DNA of 64,000 bases from Nocardioidaceae bacterium UBA4001 (GTDB lineage: Bacteria; Actinomycetota; Actinomycetes; Propionibacteriales; Nocardioidaceae). Position 1 is the first letter of the stretch. Every line of letters begins with the position of its first letter. The stretch covers positions 2,919 through 66,918 of the forward strand of contig DGBP01000074.1 in the NCBI GenBank assembly GCA_002384855.1, read 5' to 3'. The notes beneath the pieces were generated by a model that was not told the DNA's origin, searched no databases, and saw nothing but the letters and a program-made list of their open reading frames with translations. The translations under genes and the position numbers were made by a program. This document shows, piece after piece, positions 1 through 12,324 of the stretch.

Positions 1-4335
<4,335 letters not shown>

Positions 4336-4516
4336 GACGCACTCTCCCGTCGTCGTCGTGACACCGGTACGGCGGCTGCGGCACCGGTGTTCGTGCAGTG
4401 GGTGCGCGGGACGACATTGGCCCAGGCAGAGATGGCAGCGTACCCGAGAGTACTCCCGTGGAGCGAGGCGGCCGACTCACATCGCGGACGTGGAACGCGG
4501 CGCCGTCGTGGGTGCA

Positions 4517-5239
4517 CTAGCCGAGGTTCGCCCCCACCGCCGCGCCCACGGCGTAGGTGAGTCCGGCGGCCGCGGCGCCCATCAGCATCTGCCGCGCACC
4601 GCCGTACCACCAGGGGCGGGTGGTCATCTGCGTGACCATCGCGCCGGCGCCGAACAGCGCGACCATCGTGGCCAGCAGCCCGGGCCAGAACGCGTCGGCG
4701 CCGAAGAAGTACGGCACCAGGGGCACCAGGGCGCCGAGCGCGAAGGCGATGAAGGAGGAGACCGCCGCCAGCATCGGCGAGGCCAGGTCGTGCGGGTCGA
4801 CGCCGAGCTCCTCGCGGGCGTGCACCTCGACCGCGTTGTCGACGTCGCGGTGGATCTGGCGGGCGACCTGGTGCGCGAGGTCCTCGTCGAGGCCCTTCTT
4901 GCGGTACATCTCGGCGAGCTCGAGGGTCTCCGCCTCGGGGTTGGAGATGATCTCCCGCCGCTCGCGCTGGACCTCCCGCGCCGCGGACTCGGACTGGCTC
5001 GCGACCGAGACGTACTCCCCGACCGCCATCGAGAACGCACCCGCGGCCAGGCCCGCCAGACCGGCCAGCACGACCGCGGAGGAGCTGTCACCGCGGGTAC
5101 CGCCCGCGACACCGGCGATCAGCGCGACGTTGGAGACCAGACCGTCGCTGACCCCGAACACCGCCGGACGCAGCCAGCCACCCGTGACGTCGGGGTGCTC
5201 GTGTCCGACCTGGGGAACGTGGGGGTCCTGAGGGTTCAT
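4517..5239 (-). CDS. VIT1/CCC1 family membrane transporter
   Basis: 240-residue integral membrane protein of the VIT1/CCC1 family, whose known members move iron or manganese across membranes. Seen: an N-terminal segment with GVSDGLVSNVALIAG, two hydrophobic helices at roughly 22-70, a long charged helical stretch at 75-150 rich in Glu and Asp (the position of the metal-binding domain in this family), then further membrane helices at 152-238. ATG 5239 gives the usual family start; an upstream extension would run into non-conserved sequence. It lies upstream of gltB with a 181-bp gap, in which I see no clear promoter. The transported metal cannot be told from sequence alone. Confidence 0.85.
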   Translation of the reverse strand: MNPQDPHVPQVGHEHPDVTGGWLRPAVFGVSDGLVSNVALIAGVAGGTRGDSSSAVVLAGLAGLAAGAFSMAVGEYVSVASQSESAAREVQRERREIISNPEAETLELAEMYRKKGLDEDLAHQVARQIHRDVDNAVEVHAREELGVDPHDLASPMLAAVSSFIAFALGALVPLVPYFFGADAFWPGLLATMVALFGAGAMVTQMTTRPWWYGGARQMLMGAAAAGLTYAVGAAVGANLG

Positions 5240-5296
5240 GGCCCCCAATCTATCCGGAACGGTTCCAGAAAGCAGCCAAGGCAAGGCTTACCTCCA

Positions 5297-5318
5297 GGCG
5301 TTCCGCGGGCGTTCCGCG
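5297..5318. repeat. 11-bp tandem duplication beside palindrome pair A
   Basis: GGCGTTCCGCG occurs twice head to tail (5297-5307 and 5308-5318), eight bases before the first palindrome of the DUF559 unit. It may mark slippage or a junction. No function is assigned. Confidence 0.6.
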
Positions 5319-5325
5319 GGCCGCT

Positions 5326-5412
5326 GGGGCCACAACCGTCCATGTGGATGGTTGTGGCCCCGGGATCGACAGTTTCCGGGGCCACAACCGTCCGCGCGGA
5401 CGGTTGTGGCCC
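5326..5412. repeat. Palindrome pair A, left copy of 87-bp direct repeat
   Basis: Two palindromes built on the arm GGCCACAACCGTCC. The first (5326-5361) is 36 bp with two mismatched pairs; the second (5379-5412) is a perfect 34-bp palindrome. They are separated by a spacer beginning GGGATCGACAGT. The same architecture, with the same spacer in the same orientation, recurs as pair B on the other side of the DUF559 gene. This copy lies between two divergent start codons (5239 and 5461), so it is not simply a terminator. It resembles paired REP sequences in layout, but no REP consensus is claimed. Confidence 0.9.
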
Positions 5413-5460
5413 TGTGGACGACCGGACGCGTCGGGGCGCGGTCTTCGGCAGGCTCGTCGT

Positions 5461-6384
5461 GTGACCGTCACCGCCCTCGACACCCGCCGACCGTTCACGC
5501 GCGCCGACGCGATCGCGGCCGGCATCAGCCCCAAGCAGCTGCGCGGGTCGCGGTTCCGGCGCATCTTCCGCGGGGTGTACGTCGAGGCGCGCATCGCCGA
5601 CAGCCCCCTGGTCCGGGCCGAGGCCGCCCTGCTGCTCCAGCCGACCGGAGCCTTCGCCAGCCACACCACCGCGGCCCTCATCCATCGCCTCCCCGTACCC
5701 ACGGACCCGCTGACCCACGTCACGGTTCTCGACGAGGACGACCGGCGCAGGCGCGAGGGCATCGGCTGCCACGTCGGGCCGGCGAACGACGTGGCCCGGC
5801 TGGGCAGGCTCCCGGTCTCGGGGCCGCACCAGATGTTCGTCGAGCTCGCCTCCGTGCTGTCCCTGGTCGACCTCGTCGTCGCCGGCGACGCGCTGGTGCG
5901 GTTGGGCAAGGTGACTCCGGCCTCGCTGGTCGCCGCCTGCGTGGGCAGCACGACACGGCACACCCAGGCGGCGCTGCGCGCGGCCAGGTACGTCCGGGCC
6001 GAGGTCGACTCCCCCATGGAGTCGCGGTTGCGCCTGCTCCTGGTGCTGGCGGGTCTGCCCGAGCCGACGGTGAACCACAAGATCCGCGACGAGCACGGCG
6101 CGGTACGTCGACGGTTCGACCTCAGCTACCCGAGCGTGCGGCTGATCGTGGAGTACGACGGCCGCCAGCACGTCGAGGTCCGCGAGAACTGGACCTCCGA
6201 CCTCGAGCGGCGCGAGGAGCTCGACACGACCGGCTGGCGCATCGTCGTGGTCACCTCCGAGGGGATCTACCGGAACCCCGCCGGCACGATCGCCCGGGTC
6301 CGCGCCGCGCTGCGTGACCAGGGGTGGCGAGGACTGCCGGCGCGGACCTCCGACGCCTGGCGCGCGCACTTCCCCGGTCGATGA
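5461..6384 (+). CDS. AbiEi-like winged-helix / DUF559 nuclease-fold protein
   Basis: 307-residue protein with two regions. Residues about 8-40 look like the AbiEi-type winged helix (FTRADAIAAGISPKQL, then FRGVYV). The C-terminal third carries the DUF559 region related to Vsr-like restriction-endonuclease folds: RFDLSYPS, LIVEYDGRQHVE, a Glu/Arg-rich helix and GWRIVVV; the Asp/Glu residues there are the likely metal ligands. Start GTG 5461 is chosen because upstream codons would translate the palindromes; an ATG at 5344 lies inside one. The gene runs against its minus-strand neighbours and is bracketed by near-identical palindrome pairs, suggesting a cassette. Nuclease activity and any toxin-antitoxin role are inferred, not shown. 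Confidence 0.8.
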   Translation: MTVTALDTRRPFTRADAIAAGISPKQLRGSRFRRIFRGVYVEARIADSPLVRAEAALLLQPTGAFASHTTAALIHRLPVPTDPLTHVTVLDEDDRRRREGIGCHVGPANDVARLGRLPVSGPHQMFVELASVLSLVDLVVAGDALVRLGKVTPASLVAACVGSTTRHTQAALRAARYVRAEVDSPMESRLRLLLVLAGLPEPTVNHKIRDEHGAVRRRFDLSYPSVRLIVEYDGRQHVEVRENWTSDLERREELDTTGWRIVVVTSEGIYRNPAGTIARVRAALRDQGWRGLPARTSDAWRAHFPGR

Positions 6385-6407
6385 GCTCGACTGCCCTCGC
6401 GGCCAAC

Positions 6408-6440
6408 GGGGCCACGGGGCCACGGGGCCACGGGGGCCAC
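6408..6440. repeat. Tandem GGGGCCAC units abutting palindrome pair B
   Basis: The octamer GGGGCCAC is repeated head to tail at 6408, 6416 and 6424; a fourth unit with one extra G (6432-6440) forms the left arm of the first palindrome of pair B. The repeat therefore looks like local expansion of the palindrome arm, for example by replication slippage. Confidence 0.8.
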
Positions 6441-6520
6441 AACCGTCCACGTGGATGGTTCGGGCCCCGGGATCGACAGTCACGGGGGCCACAACCGTCC
6501 ACGTGGATGGTTCGGGCCCC
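6433..6520. repeat. Palindrome pair B, right copy of 88-bp direct repeat
   Basis: Two imperfect palindromes (6433-6468 and 6485-6520) with the arm GGGGCCACAACCGTCC and the partner arm GGATGGTTCGGGCCCC, joined by a spacer starting GGGATCGACAGT. By eye it matches pair A at about 84% of positions, in direct orientation. It begins 48 bp after the DUF559 stop and ends 18 bp before the lgt stop on the other strand, so it could also serve as a transcription stop for both genes. Both palindromes carry the same two-base arm mismatch, so they are closer to each other than to pair A. Confidence 0.9.
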
Positions 6521-6538
6521 GGCGTCGACGCGGGCGCC

Positions 6539-7384
6539 TCAGTGAACGGCGGGCTCCTCGCGGAGGACCGACTCCTCGCGACCGGGGTGGCGCCGGGAGG
6601 ACCAGACGAAGTACGCCGCGGCCAGCACGAACAGCACCAGGGAGGTCCACACGTTCAGCCGCAGGCCCAGCACGTCGTTCATCTGCACGTCGTCGACGCG
6701 GAGGTTCTCGATCCAGGCGCGGCCGGCGGTGTAGCCCATGACGTAGAGCGCGAACGCCCGCCCGTACCCGAGCCGGAACCGCCGGTCGGCCCAGATGACC
6801 AGGCCGGCGACGCCGAAGTTCCAGAGGAACTCGTAGAGGAACGTGGGGTGGAAGGTCACGACGTCGGCGTACCCGTCCGGGCGGTGCTCGGGGTCGATCT
6901 CCAGGCCCCACGGCAGGTCGGTCGGGCCGCCGAACAGCTCCTGGTTGAACCAGTTGCCCCAGCGCCCGATGCCCTGCGCGAGCGCGATCCCAGGGGCGAG
7001 CGCGTCGGCGAGCGGCAGGAACTTCACCCCGGCACGGCGCGCACCGATCCAGGCCCCCAGCGCACCGAGACCGATCGCCCCCCAGATGCCCAGCCCGCCC
7101 TGCCAGACGTACAACGCCGCGATCGGGTCGCGGCCCTCGCCGAAGTACAGCGCGTAGTCGGTGATCACGTGGTAGAGCCGGCCGCCGACGAGACCGAACG
7201 GCACCGCCCAGATGGCGATGTCGCCGACCTGACCGGGCTTGCCGCCGCGGGCGACCCAGCGCTTCTCGCCGAGCCAGACGGCGACGACCACCCCGAGGAT
7301 GATCGCGAATGCGTAGGCCCGCAGCGGGAGGGGCCCGAGGTACCAGACTCCCTGGTCCGGGCTCGGGATGGAGGCGAGGATCAC
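6539..7384 (-). CDS. lgt: Prolipoprotein diacylglyceryl transferase
   Basis: Membrane enzyme that moves a diacylglyceryl group from phosphatidylglycerol to the lipobox cysteine of prolipoproteins, the first maturation step before LspA (also in this window). Seen: 281 residues with about seven hydrophobic helices, the Lgt signature core GRWGNWFNQE near residue 150, and YVWQGGLGIWG in the region where E. coli has HGGL. The GTG start at 7384 overlaps the stop of the upstream SCO gene by four bases (GTGA), which argues for coupled translation and decides the start. The upstream gene encodes a lipoprotein, a natural Lgt substrate. Confidence 0.93.
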   Translation of the reverse strand: MILASIPSPDQGVWYLGPLPLRAYAFAIILGVVVAVWLGEKRWVARGGKPGQVGDIAIWAVPFGLVGGRLYHVITDYALYFGEGRDPIAALYVWQGGLGIWGAIGLGALGAWIGARRAGVKFLPLADALAPGIALAQGIGRWGNWFNQELFGGPTDLPWGLEIDPEHRPDGYADVVTFHPTFLYEFLWNFGVAGLVIWADRRFRLGYGRAFALYVMGYTAGRAWIENLRVDDVQMNDVLGLRLNVWTSLVLFVLAAAYFVWSSRRHPGREESVLREEPAVH

Positions 7385-8034
7385 GACGCGTGGCTTCCTT
7401 CTCGTTCTTCCAGCAGGGCGGTCAGGTCCTCGGCGAGCTGGTCGGGCGAGGTGCCCTCGGTCCACACGATCGGTGACCGGTCGGTGTCGTCGACCGCGAC
7501 GATCTGGCTGCCGTGGCCGACCTCGTAGCCGCCGGAGGGCAGCGTGGGCTCCTTCGCGATCTCGACGCCGAGCGCGTTCGCGACCCGGACGATCTTCTTC
7601 AGCTCGCCGGTCACGCCCTCGAACGCCGGGTCGAACCGGTCGAGGTACTCCCGCAGGACCCTCTCGTCGTCACGGGCCGGGTCGCTGGTCACGAGCAGCA
7701 CGTCGACCTGCTCCCGCTGCTCCGGCTCGAGCCGGGCCATCGCCGAGGCCAGGTCACCCATCACGATCGAGCAGACGTCGGGGCAGTTGGTGTAGCCGAA
7801 GAAGAACAGCGTGATCGGTGCGGTGGTGTCCTCGGTGACGGAGTACGGCGAGCCGTCGGTGGCGGTGAGGGTGACGTCGGGGACGACGTACTGCTCGGTG
7901 AGCACCGCGCCGTGCATGCCGTCGGGGTTGCTCTCCACGAACCCACCGTTCGCGGAGTCGGTGCTGCCGCCGCACGCCGCGAGCAGCACGAGCAGCCCGG
8001 CCGCGAGCCCGGGCAGCCGAGGGTCAACGCGCAC
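7381..8034 (-). CDS. SCO1/SenC-type copper-binding lipoprotein
   Basis: 217-residue exported lipoprotein of the SCO family, thioredoxin-fold proteins that help deliver copper to the CuA site of cytochrome oxidase. Seen: a signal peptide ending in the lipobox LLAAC (lipidated Cys21), the copper/thiol motif CPDVC (Cys84, Cys88) and the third ligand His174 in VGHGSQ. Starts at GTG 8034, overlapping the end of trpA by 11 bases, and shares a 4-base overlap with lgt downstream, so it likely belongs to the trp-lgt transcription unit. Copper binding is a family property; some relatives act only as thiol-disulfide reductases. Confidence 0.9.
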   Translation of the reverse strand: MRVDPRLPGLAAGLLVLLAACGGSTDSANGGFVESNPDGMHGAVLTEQYVVPDVTLTATDGSPYSVTEDTTAPITLFFFGYTNCPDVCSIVMGDLASAMARLEPEQREQVDVLLVTSDPARDDERVLREYLDRFDPAFEGVTGELKKIVRVANALGVEIAKEPTLPSGGYEVGHGSQIVAVDDTDRSPIVWTEGTSPDQLAEDLTALLEEREGSHAS

Positions 8035-8830
8035 GTCGGACCCCGTCGGCGAGCTCGCGGGTGAGGGCTGCCAGCGACTCGAGGCCGGTACGACGGTCGT
8101 CGCCCGCGTCGAGGAGGCGACGCACGAATGCCGAACCCACGATCACGCCGTCGGCGTAGCGACCCACGTCGGCGGCCTGGTCGCCGGTCGACACACCGAG
8201 GCCCACCCCGATCGGCAGGTCGGTGACCTCGCGGACGCGGGCGACCAGGGGCTCGGCCAGCGAGCTCGTGCTCTCGCGGGCTCCGGTCACGCCCATCACC
8301 GCGGTGGCGTAGACGAACCCGCGGCAGGCGGCGGTCGTCATCGCGAGGCGCTCGTCGGTCGACGACGGCGCGACCAGGAAGATCTTGTCGAGGTCGTGCT
8401 TGTCGGCCGCGGCCACCCACTCGCTCGCCTCGTCGGGGACCAGGTCCGGTGTGATCAGGCCCGAGCCGCCGGCGGAGGCCAGGTCCGCGGCGAACCGCTC
8501 GACGCCGTACCGCTCGACGGGGTTCCAGTAGGTCATCACGACGACCTTCGCGCCGGTCGCGGCGACGGCCTCCACGGTCCGCAGCACGTCGGCCGTGCGC
8601 ACGCCGCCCTCGAGCGCCGTCTGTGCGGCGCGCTGGATGGTTGGCCCGTCCATGACCGGGTCGCTGTAGGGCAGACCGACCTCGATCACGTCGCAGCCGT
8701 TCTCAACCATGGTCCGCATCGCGTCGACCGACCCCGGCACGTCGGGGAAGCCCGCGGGCAGGTAGCCGACCAGCGCCGCGCGACCCTCGGCACGGGCGGC
8801 CTCGAACACGGGTCGCGTGGAGCCGCTCAT
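8024..8830 (-). CDS. trpA: Tryptophan synthase alpha chain
   Basis: Alpha subunit of tryptophan synthase, cleaving indole-3-glycerol phosphate to indole, which tunnels to TrpB. 268 residues, TIM barrel. Seen: catalytic Glu50 in CDVIEVGLPYSDP and Asp61 in VMDGPTIQ, matching Glu49 and Asp60 of the Salmonella enzyme, and the C-terminal phosphate-binding loops GVGLGVST and ADGVIVGSAFV. ATG 8830 is preferred over GTG 8851 because GGGAG sits six bases upstream and the shorter start matches family length. Second-last step of the trpC-trpB-trpA run. Confidence 0.96.
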   Translation of the reverse strand: MSGSTRPVFEAARAEGRAALVGYLPAGFPDVPGSVDAMRTMVENGCDVIEVGLPYSDPVMDGPTIQRAAQTALEGGVRTADVLRTVEAVAATGAKVVVMTYWNPVERYGVERFAADLASAGGSGLITPDLVPDEASEWVAAADKHDLDKIFLVAPSSTDERLAMTTAACRGFVYATAVMGVTGARESTSSLAEPLVARVREVTDLPIGVGLGVSTGDQAADVGRYADGVIVGSAFVRRLLDAGDDRRTGLESLAALTRELADGVRRAR

Positions 8831-8879
8831 GCGGGGCTCCCGTCGTGGCACGAGGGCAGCGACGCGCTCTGGGGGCCGT

Positions 8880-10142
8880 TCACAGCTGCACCTCTCCGGA
8901 TCCTTCGCCGGCCGCCTCGTCCGGACCGGCGCCGGCGGTGCCGTCGGGCCTGGTGGCGCCGAGGCCGAACCACTCGATCGCGGTGCCCATGTCCTTGTCC
9001 CCGCGGCCTGACAGGTTGACCACGATCACCGCGTCGGGGCCGAGCTCCTCGGCCAGGTCCATCGCGCCGGCGACCGCGTGTGCGGACTCGATCGCGGGGA
9101 TGATCCCCTCGGTGCGGGAGAGCAGCGCCATCGCGTCCATGGCCCGGGCGTCGGTGATCGGGCGGTACTCCGCGCGCCCGGTCTCGGCGAGCCAGGCGTG
9201 CTCGGGGCCGACGCCGGGGTAGTCGAGCCCGGCGGAGATCGAGTGGGACTCGACGGTCTGGCCGTCCTCGTCCTGCAGGACGTAGGTCCGGGCGCCGTGC
9301 AGCACCCCGGTGTCGTGCTGCCAGATCGTCGCCGCGTGGCGCAGCGTGTCCACGCCCTCGCCGCCGGCCTCGAAGCCGTACAGCCTCACCGACGGCTCGT
9401 CGATGAAGGTCTCGAACATCCCGATCGCGTTGGAGCCGCCGCCGACGCAGGCGACGACCGCGTCGGGTAGCCGGCCGAGAAGCTCCATCGACTGCTCACG
9501 CGTCTCGTCGCCGATGCCGCGGACGAAGTCCCGGACCATGGCCGGGAACGGGTGCGGGCCGGCCGCGGTGCCGAAGACGTACGCGGTGTGGTCCACGTTG
9601 GTGACCCAGTCCCGGATCGCCTCGTTGATCGCGTCCTTGAGGGTCCGCGAGCCGGACTTCACGGCGACCACCTCGGCGCCGAGCAGGTGCATGCGCGCGA
9701 CGTTCAGCGCCTGCCGCTCGGTGTCGACCTCGCCCATGTAGACCACGCAGTCGAGCCCGAGGTAGGCGCACGCGGTCGCGGTGGCCACCCCGTGCTGGCC
9801 GGCCCCGGTCTCGGCGATCACCCGGGTCTTGCCCATCCGCTTGGTCAGCAGCGCCTGGCCCAGCACGTTGCGGATCTTGTGGGCGCCGGTGTGGTTCAGG
9901 TCCTCGCGCTTCAGCAGGATCCGTGCGCCCGCGACCTCGCTGAGCTTCGTGGCGTCGTACAGCAGGCTCGGGGTGCCGGCGTACTCGCGGAGCATCCGCT
10001 CGAGCTCCCCGGTGAACCCGGGGTCGGCCATCGCGTCCTGCCAGGCGGCGGTGAGCTCGTCGAGGGCGGCCATCAGCGCCTCGGGCATCATCCGGCCGCC
10101 GAACCGGCCGAAGTGTCCCGACTCGTCGGGGAGTGCAGACAT
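8880..10142 (-). CDS. trpB: Tryptophan synthase beta chain
   Basis: PLP-dependent beta subunit that condenses indole with serine to tryptophan. 420 residues. Seen: the Schiff-base lysine Lys89 in HTGAHKIRN, GAGQHGVATA just after, and the phosphate-binding GGGSNAIG near 235. The Gly/Glu/Asp-rich tail of about 25 residues after GLGATRPDG is longer than the enzyme core needs and looks disordered. Start ATG 10142 gives the canonical FGRFGGRMMPE near the N terminus and leaves a 14-bp gap after trpC; the ribosome site is weak, which suggests coupling to trpC. Forms the alpha2-beta2 complex with TrpA. Confidence 0.97.
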   Translation of the reverse strand: MSALPDESGHFGRFGGRMMPEALMAALDELTAAWQDAMADPGFTGELERMLREYAGTPSLLYDATKLSEVAGARILLKREDLNHTGAHKIRNVLGQALLTKRMGKTRVIAETGAGQHGVATATACAYLGLDCVVYMGEVDTERQALNVARMHLLGAEVVAVKSGSRTLKDAINEAIRDWVTNVDHTAYVFGTAAGPHPFPAMVRDFVRGIGDETREQSMELLGRLPDAVVACVGGGSNAIGMFETFIDEPSVRLYGFEAGGEGVDTLRHAATIWQHDTGVLHGARTYVLQDEDGQTVESHSISAGLDYPGVGPEHAWLAETGRAEYRPITDARAMDAMALLSRTEGIIPAIESAHAVAGAMDLAEELGPDAVIVVNLSGRGDKDMGTAIEWFGLGATRPDGTAGAGPDEAAGEGSGEVQL

Positions 10143-10156
10143 GGGTGCGTGTGCTT

Positions 10157-10963
10157 TCAGTCGCGGTGCTTGAGAGCGGGGTGGGCGCCGGCGGCGACGA
10201 GGTCGGCGACCGCGCTGCGCGGGTCCTTCCCCGTCACCAGCGTCTCCCCCACGAGGACGACGTTCGCGCCCTGCTTGGCGTACTCGAACACGTCGTGCGG
10301 CCCGCGGACACCGGACTCCGCCACCCGCACCACGTCGTCGGGGATGCGGGGAGCCAGCCTGGAGAACGTGTCGCGGTCCACCTCGAGCGTCTTGAGGTTG
10401 CGGGCGTTCACGCCGACCAGTCTTGCGCCCGCGTCCAAGGCCCGGTCGACCTCCTCCTCGTCGTGCACCTCGACCAGCGGGGTCAGTCCGATCGACTCGG
10501 CGCGCTCGATCAGGCTCACCAGCGCGGACTGCTCGAGCGCGGCGACGATCAGCAGGGCGAGGTCCGCGCCGGCGGCCCGGGCCTCCCACAGCTGGTAGGA
10601 CGTGACGATGAAGTCCTTGCGGAGCACGGGGATCCGCACCGCGTCCCGCACGGCACGCAGGTCCTCGAGGCTGCCCCCGAACCGGCGTCGCTCGGTGAGG
10701 ACGCTGATCGCGGCGGCGCCGCCGGCTTCGTACTCCGCGGCGAGCGCGGCCGGGTCGGCGATGTCGGCCAGGGCACCCCGGCTGGGGCTCGAGCGCTTGA
10801 CCTCGGCGATCACGCTGACCCCCTCGCCGTGGAACCGGGGCATCGGGTCGAGCGCCTCGGGCACCCGGAGGGCTGCCGCCTTGACGTCCTCGAGAGGTAC
10901 GGCGGCCTCGCGCTCGGCGAGGTCGAGGCGGACGCCGTCGACGATCTCGGCGAGAACGGACAT
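10157..10963 (-). CDS. trpC: Indole-3-glycerol phosphate synthase
   Basis: TIM-barrel enzyme closing the indole ring from CdRP. 268 residues with the family motifs IAEVKRSSPSRG (catalytic lysine), PVLRKDFI and VGVNARNLKT, and the terminal phosphate site ESGVRGPHD. It is first in a trpC-trpB-trpA-SCO-lgt unit, so a promoter should lie in the 100 bp between it and the divergent DUF4190 gene. In many actinobacteria trpC follows trpE and the small membrane genes on the same strand; here two opposite-strand genes separate them, so trpC needs its own start of transcription. Confidence 0.96.
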   Translation of the reverse strand: MSVLAEIVDGVRLDLAEREAAVPLEDVKAAALRVPEALDPMPRFHGEGVSVIAEVKRSSPSRGALADIADPAALAAEYEAGGAAAISVLTERRRFGGSLEDLRAVRDAVRIPVLRKDFIVTSYQLWEARAAGADLALLIVAALEQSALVSLIERAESIGLTPLVEVHDEEEVDRALDAGARLVGVNARNLKTLEVDRDTFSRLAPRIPDDVVRVAESGVRGPHDVFEYAKQGANVVLVGETLVTGKDPRSAVADLVAAGAHPALKHRD

Positions 10964-11001
10964 GGTGGAACCTCGCAGACGGTGGCGGTGGCGTGGGTCT
11001 C

Positions 11002-11007
11002 TAGACT
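11002..11007 (+). promoter_or_regulatory. Candidate -10 box of first DUF4190 gene
   Basis: TAGACT, a good actinobacterial TANNNT -10 element, 56 bp before the ATG at 11064; GAGAGAGG lies 9-16 bases before that start as ribosome site. No convincing -35 was seen. Confidence 0.4.
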
Positions 11008-11063
11008 CTCACGCGCCGCCCGTCGTCCCGGCCGGCAGGTCCGGATAGAGAGAGGCCCACACG

Positions 11064-11429
11064 ATGAGCCACCCGCCGCCGCCTCAGGGCCCCGGGTACG
11101 GCTGGGGCTACGGACCCGGGGGTGCGCCGGTCCCCCGCACCAACGGCAAGGCGACCGCGTCGATGGTCACCGGCATCACCACGCTGGTGCTGTCGTGGTG
11201 CTGCGGGCTCGGACTCGTGGGGATCGTCGCCGTCGTGCTGGGCGTGAAGGCACGCGCGGAGATCCAGGCCTCCGGCGGCAGCCAGGACGGTGACGGCATG
11301 GCGCTCGCCGGCATCGTCACCGGAGCGGTCGCCGCCCTGCTCGGCCTCCTGAGCCTCGTGGTGGCCTTCGCCCTGATGATGGCCGCAGGGGGCTACGACC
11401 CGGGCTCCGTGGAGGGCACCGCCTTCTGA
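11064..11429 (+). CDS. DUF4190 small membrane protein, copy 1
   Basis: 121-residue protein with a Pro/Gly/Tyr-rich cytoplasmic-type N terminus (about 30 residues) and two hydrophobic helices (about 35-60 and 80-108) flanking the charged stretch KARAEIQASGG. This layout, with GIVAVVLGVKAR between helices, is that of DUF4190 proteins, whose function is unknown. The next gene is a divergent copy with the same design, so the pair arose by duplication. Both lie on the plus strand inside an otherwise minus-strand trp/his region. Confidence 0.75.
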   Translation: MSHPPPPQGPGYGWGYGPGGAPVPRTNGKATASMVTGITTLVLSWCCGLGLVGIVAVVLGVKARAEIQASGGSQDGDGMALAGIVTGAVAALLGLLSLVVAFALMMAAGGYDPGSVEGTAF

Positions 11430-11494
11430 CAGATCCCCTCCGCCTCTTTCCCCAGACCGCGGGCTCGGTGCTCGCCACGACCCGCGCCGGGCGA

Positions 11495-11500
11495 TAGCGT
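11495..11500 (+). promoter_or_regulatory. Candidate -10 box of second DUF4190 gene
   Basis: TAGCGT, a TANNNT-type -10 element, 33 bp before the ATG at 11533; AGGGG lies close to that ATG as ribosome site. This would let the second copy be transcribed apart from the first. Confidence 0.35.
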
Positions 11501-11532
11501 CACGGGAACCGGACCGACACGACAGGGGAACC

Positions 11533-11859
11533 ATGAGCTACGCACCGCCACCGCCGCCACCGGGCTCGGAGGGCTTCGGCTACGCCACGCCGAAGACGAA
11601 CCAGAAGGCCCAGTGGTCGATGATCCTCGGCATCCTCTCGGTCGTGTGCTGCGGCCTGCTCGCCGGCATCCCGGCCCTGGTGCTCGGCAACAGCGCGCGC
11701 AAGGAGATCGAGGCGTCCCGCGGCGCACAGACGGGTGCGGGCATGGCGCAGGCCGGGGTCATCCTCGGCTGGATCTCGATCGCGATCAGCCTGCTGATGC
11801 TGATCCTGATCGGCACCGGTGCGGTCACCTTCGACCCCGACAACGCAGGGGGCTTCTGA
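11533..11859 (+). CDS. DUF4190 small membrane protein, copy 2
   Basis: 108-residue paralogue of the preceding gene: Pro-rich start, the transition KTNQKAQWSM before helix 1, GIPALVLGNSARKEIEASRG between helices and a second helix at about 75-98. The short polar tails also match (both end in a phenylalanine after a Gly/Ala-rich stretch). Ends six bases before the stop of the convergent DUF2752 gene. Function unknown; a membrane anchor or stress role would be guesswork. Confidence 0.75.
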   Translation: MSYAPPPPPPGSEGFGYATPKTNQKAQWSMILGILSVVCCGLLAGIPALVLGNSARKEIEASRGAQTGAGMAQAGVILGWISIAISLLMLILIGTGAVTFDPDNAGGF

Positions 11860-11865
11860 CCCCGG

Positions 11866-12303
11866 TCAGGGCGTGAGCCACTCCAGCCCGGGCAGGTTGC
11901 GAACCACCCAGAACGCCAGCACGACCACGCCGAGCACCGCGGCGAGCAGCACCGCCCGGCGCTGGTCGACCCGCCGCACCACGCCGCGCCAGCGGTCGCG
12001 CATCCAGGCCGCCCACAGCACGAGGACCAGCGGGAGGCTGCCGACGAACAGCAGGTTGCTCGACGCCGCGGCCGCGAGATCGCCGCGGGTCAGGTCGTGG
12101 ACCGCCCGGAGGCCGCCGCAGCCGGGACAGTAGGTGCCGGTGAGCACCAGCCACGGGCAGAAGCCGTAGCTGCCGCTCTCGTGGGGGTCCCTCAGGTGGA
12201 GCACCACGCTCGCGCCCACCACGGCGCCCGCGAGCAGCAGGGGCGCGGTGACCCGCTCCCGGCGGCTCCGCGGCCCGGCGTCCGGGACGGCCAGCGTGGT
12301 CAT
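11866..12303 (-). CDS. DUF2752 membrane protein
   Basis: 145-residue protein with three likely membrane helices (about 20-36, 85-102, 118-136) and the DUF2752 hallmark CPWLVLTGTYCPGCGGLRA, which holds three cysteines that could bind metal or form disulfides. Function unknown. In many actinobacteria this gene stands between the HGxxPAAW gene and trpC; here that neighbour order holds on one side only, because the DUF4190 pair intervenes before trpC. Confidence 0.8.
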   Translation of the reverse strand: MTTLAVPDAGPRSRRERVTAPLLLAGAVVGASVVLHLRDPHESGSYGFCPWLVLTGTYCPGCGGLRAVHDLTRGDLAAAASSNLLFVGSLPLVLVLWAAWMRDRWRGVVRRVDQRRAVLLAAVLGVVVLAFWVVRNLPGLEWLTP

Positions 12304-12324
12304 CGGGCGGGCTCGGTCATCGGG

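Noticed and set aside
5326..5412. Ordinary terminator hairpins
   Set aside because: This pair lies between two divergent start codons, where no transcript of either neighbour should end; only pair B could act that way.
11430..11532. Extra gene between the two DUF4190 copies
   Set aside because: Only 103 bp, no start with a ribosome site; contains just the -10 box of the second copy.
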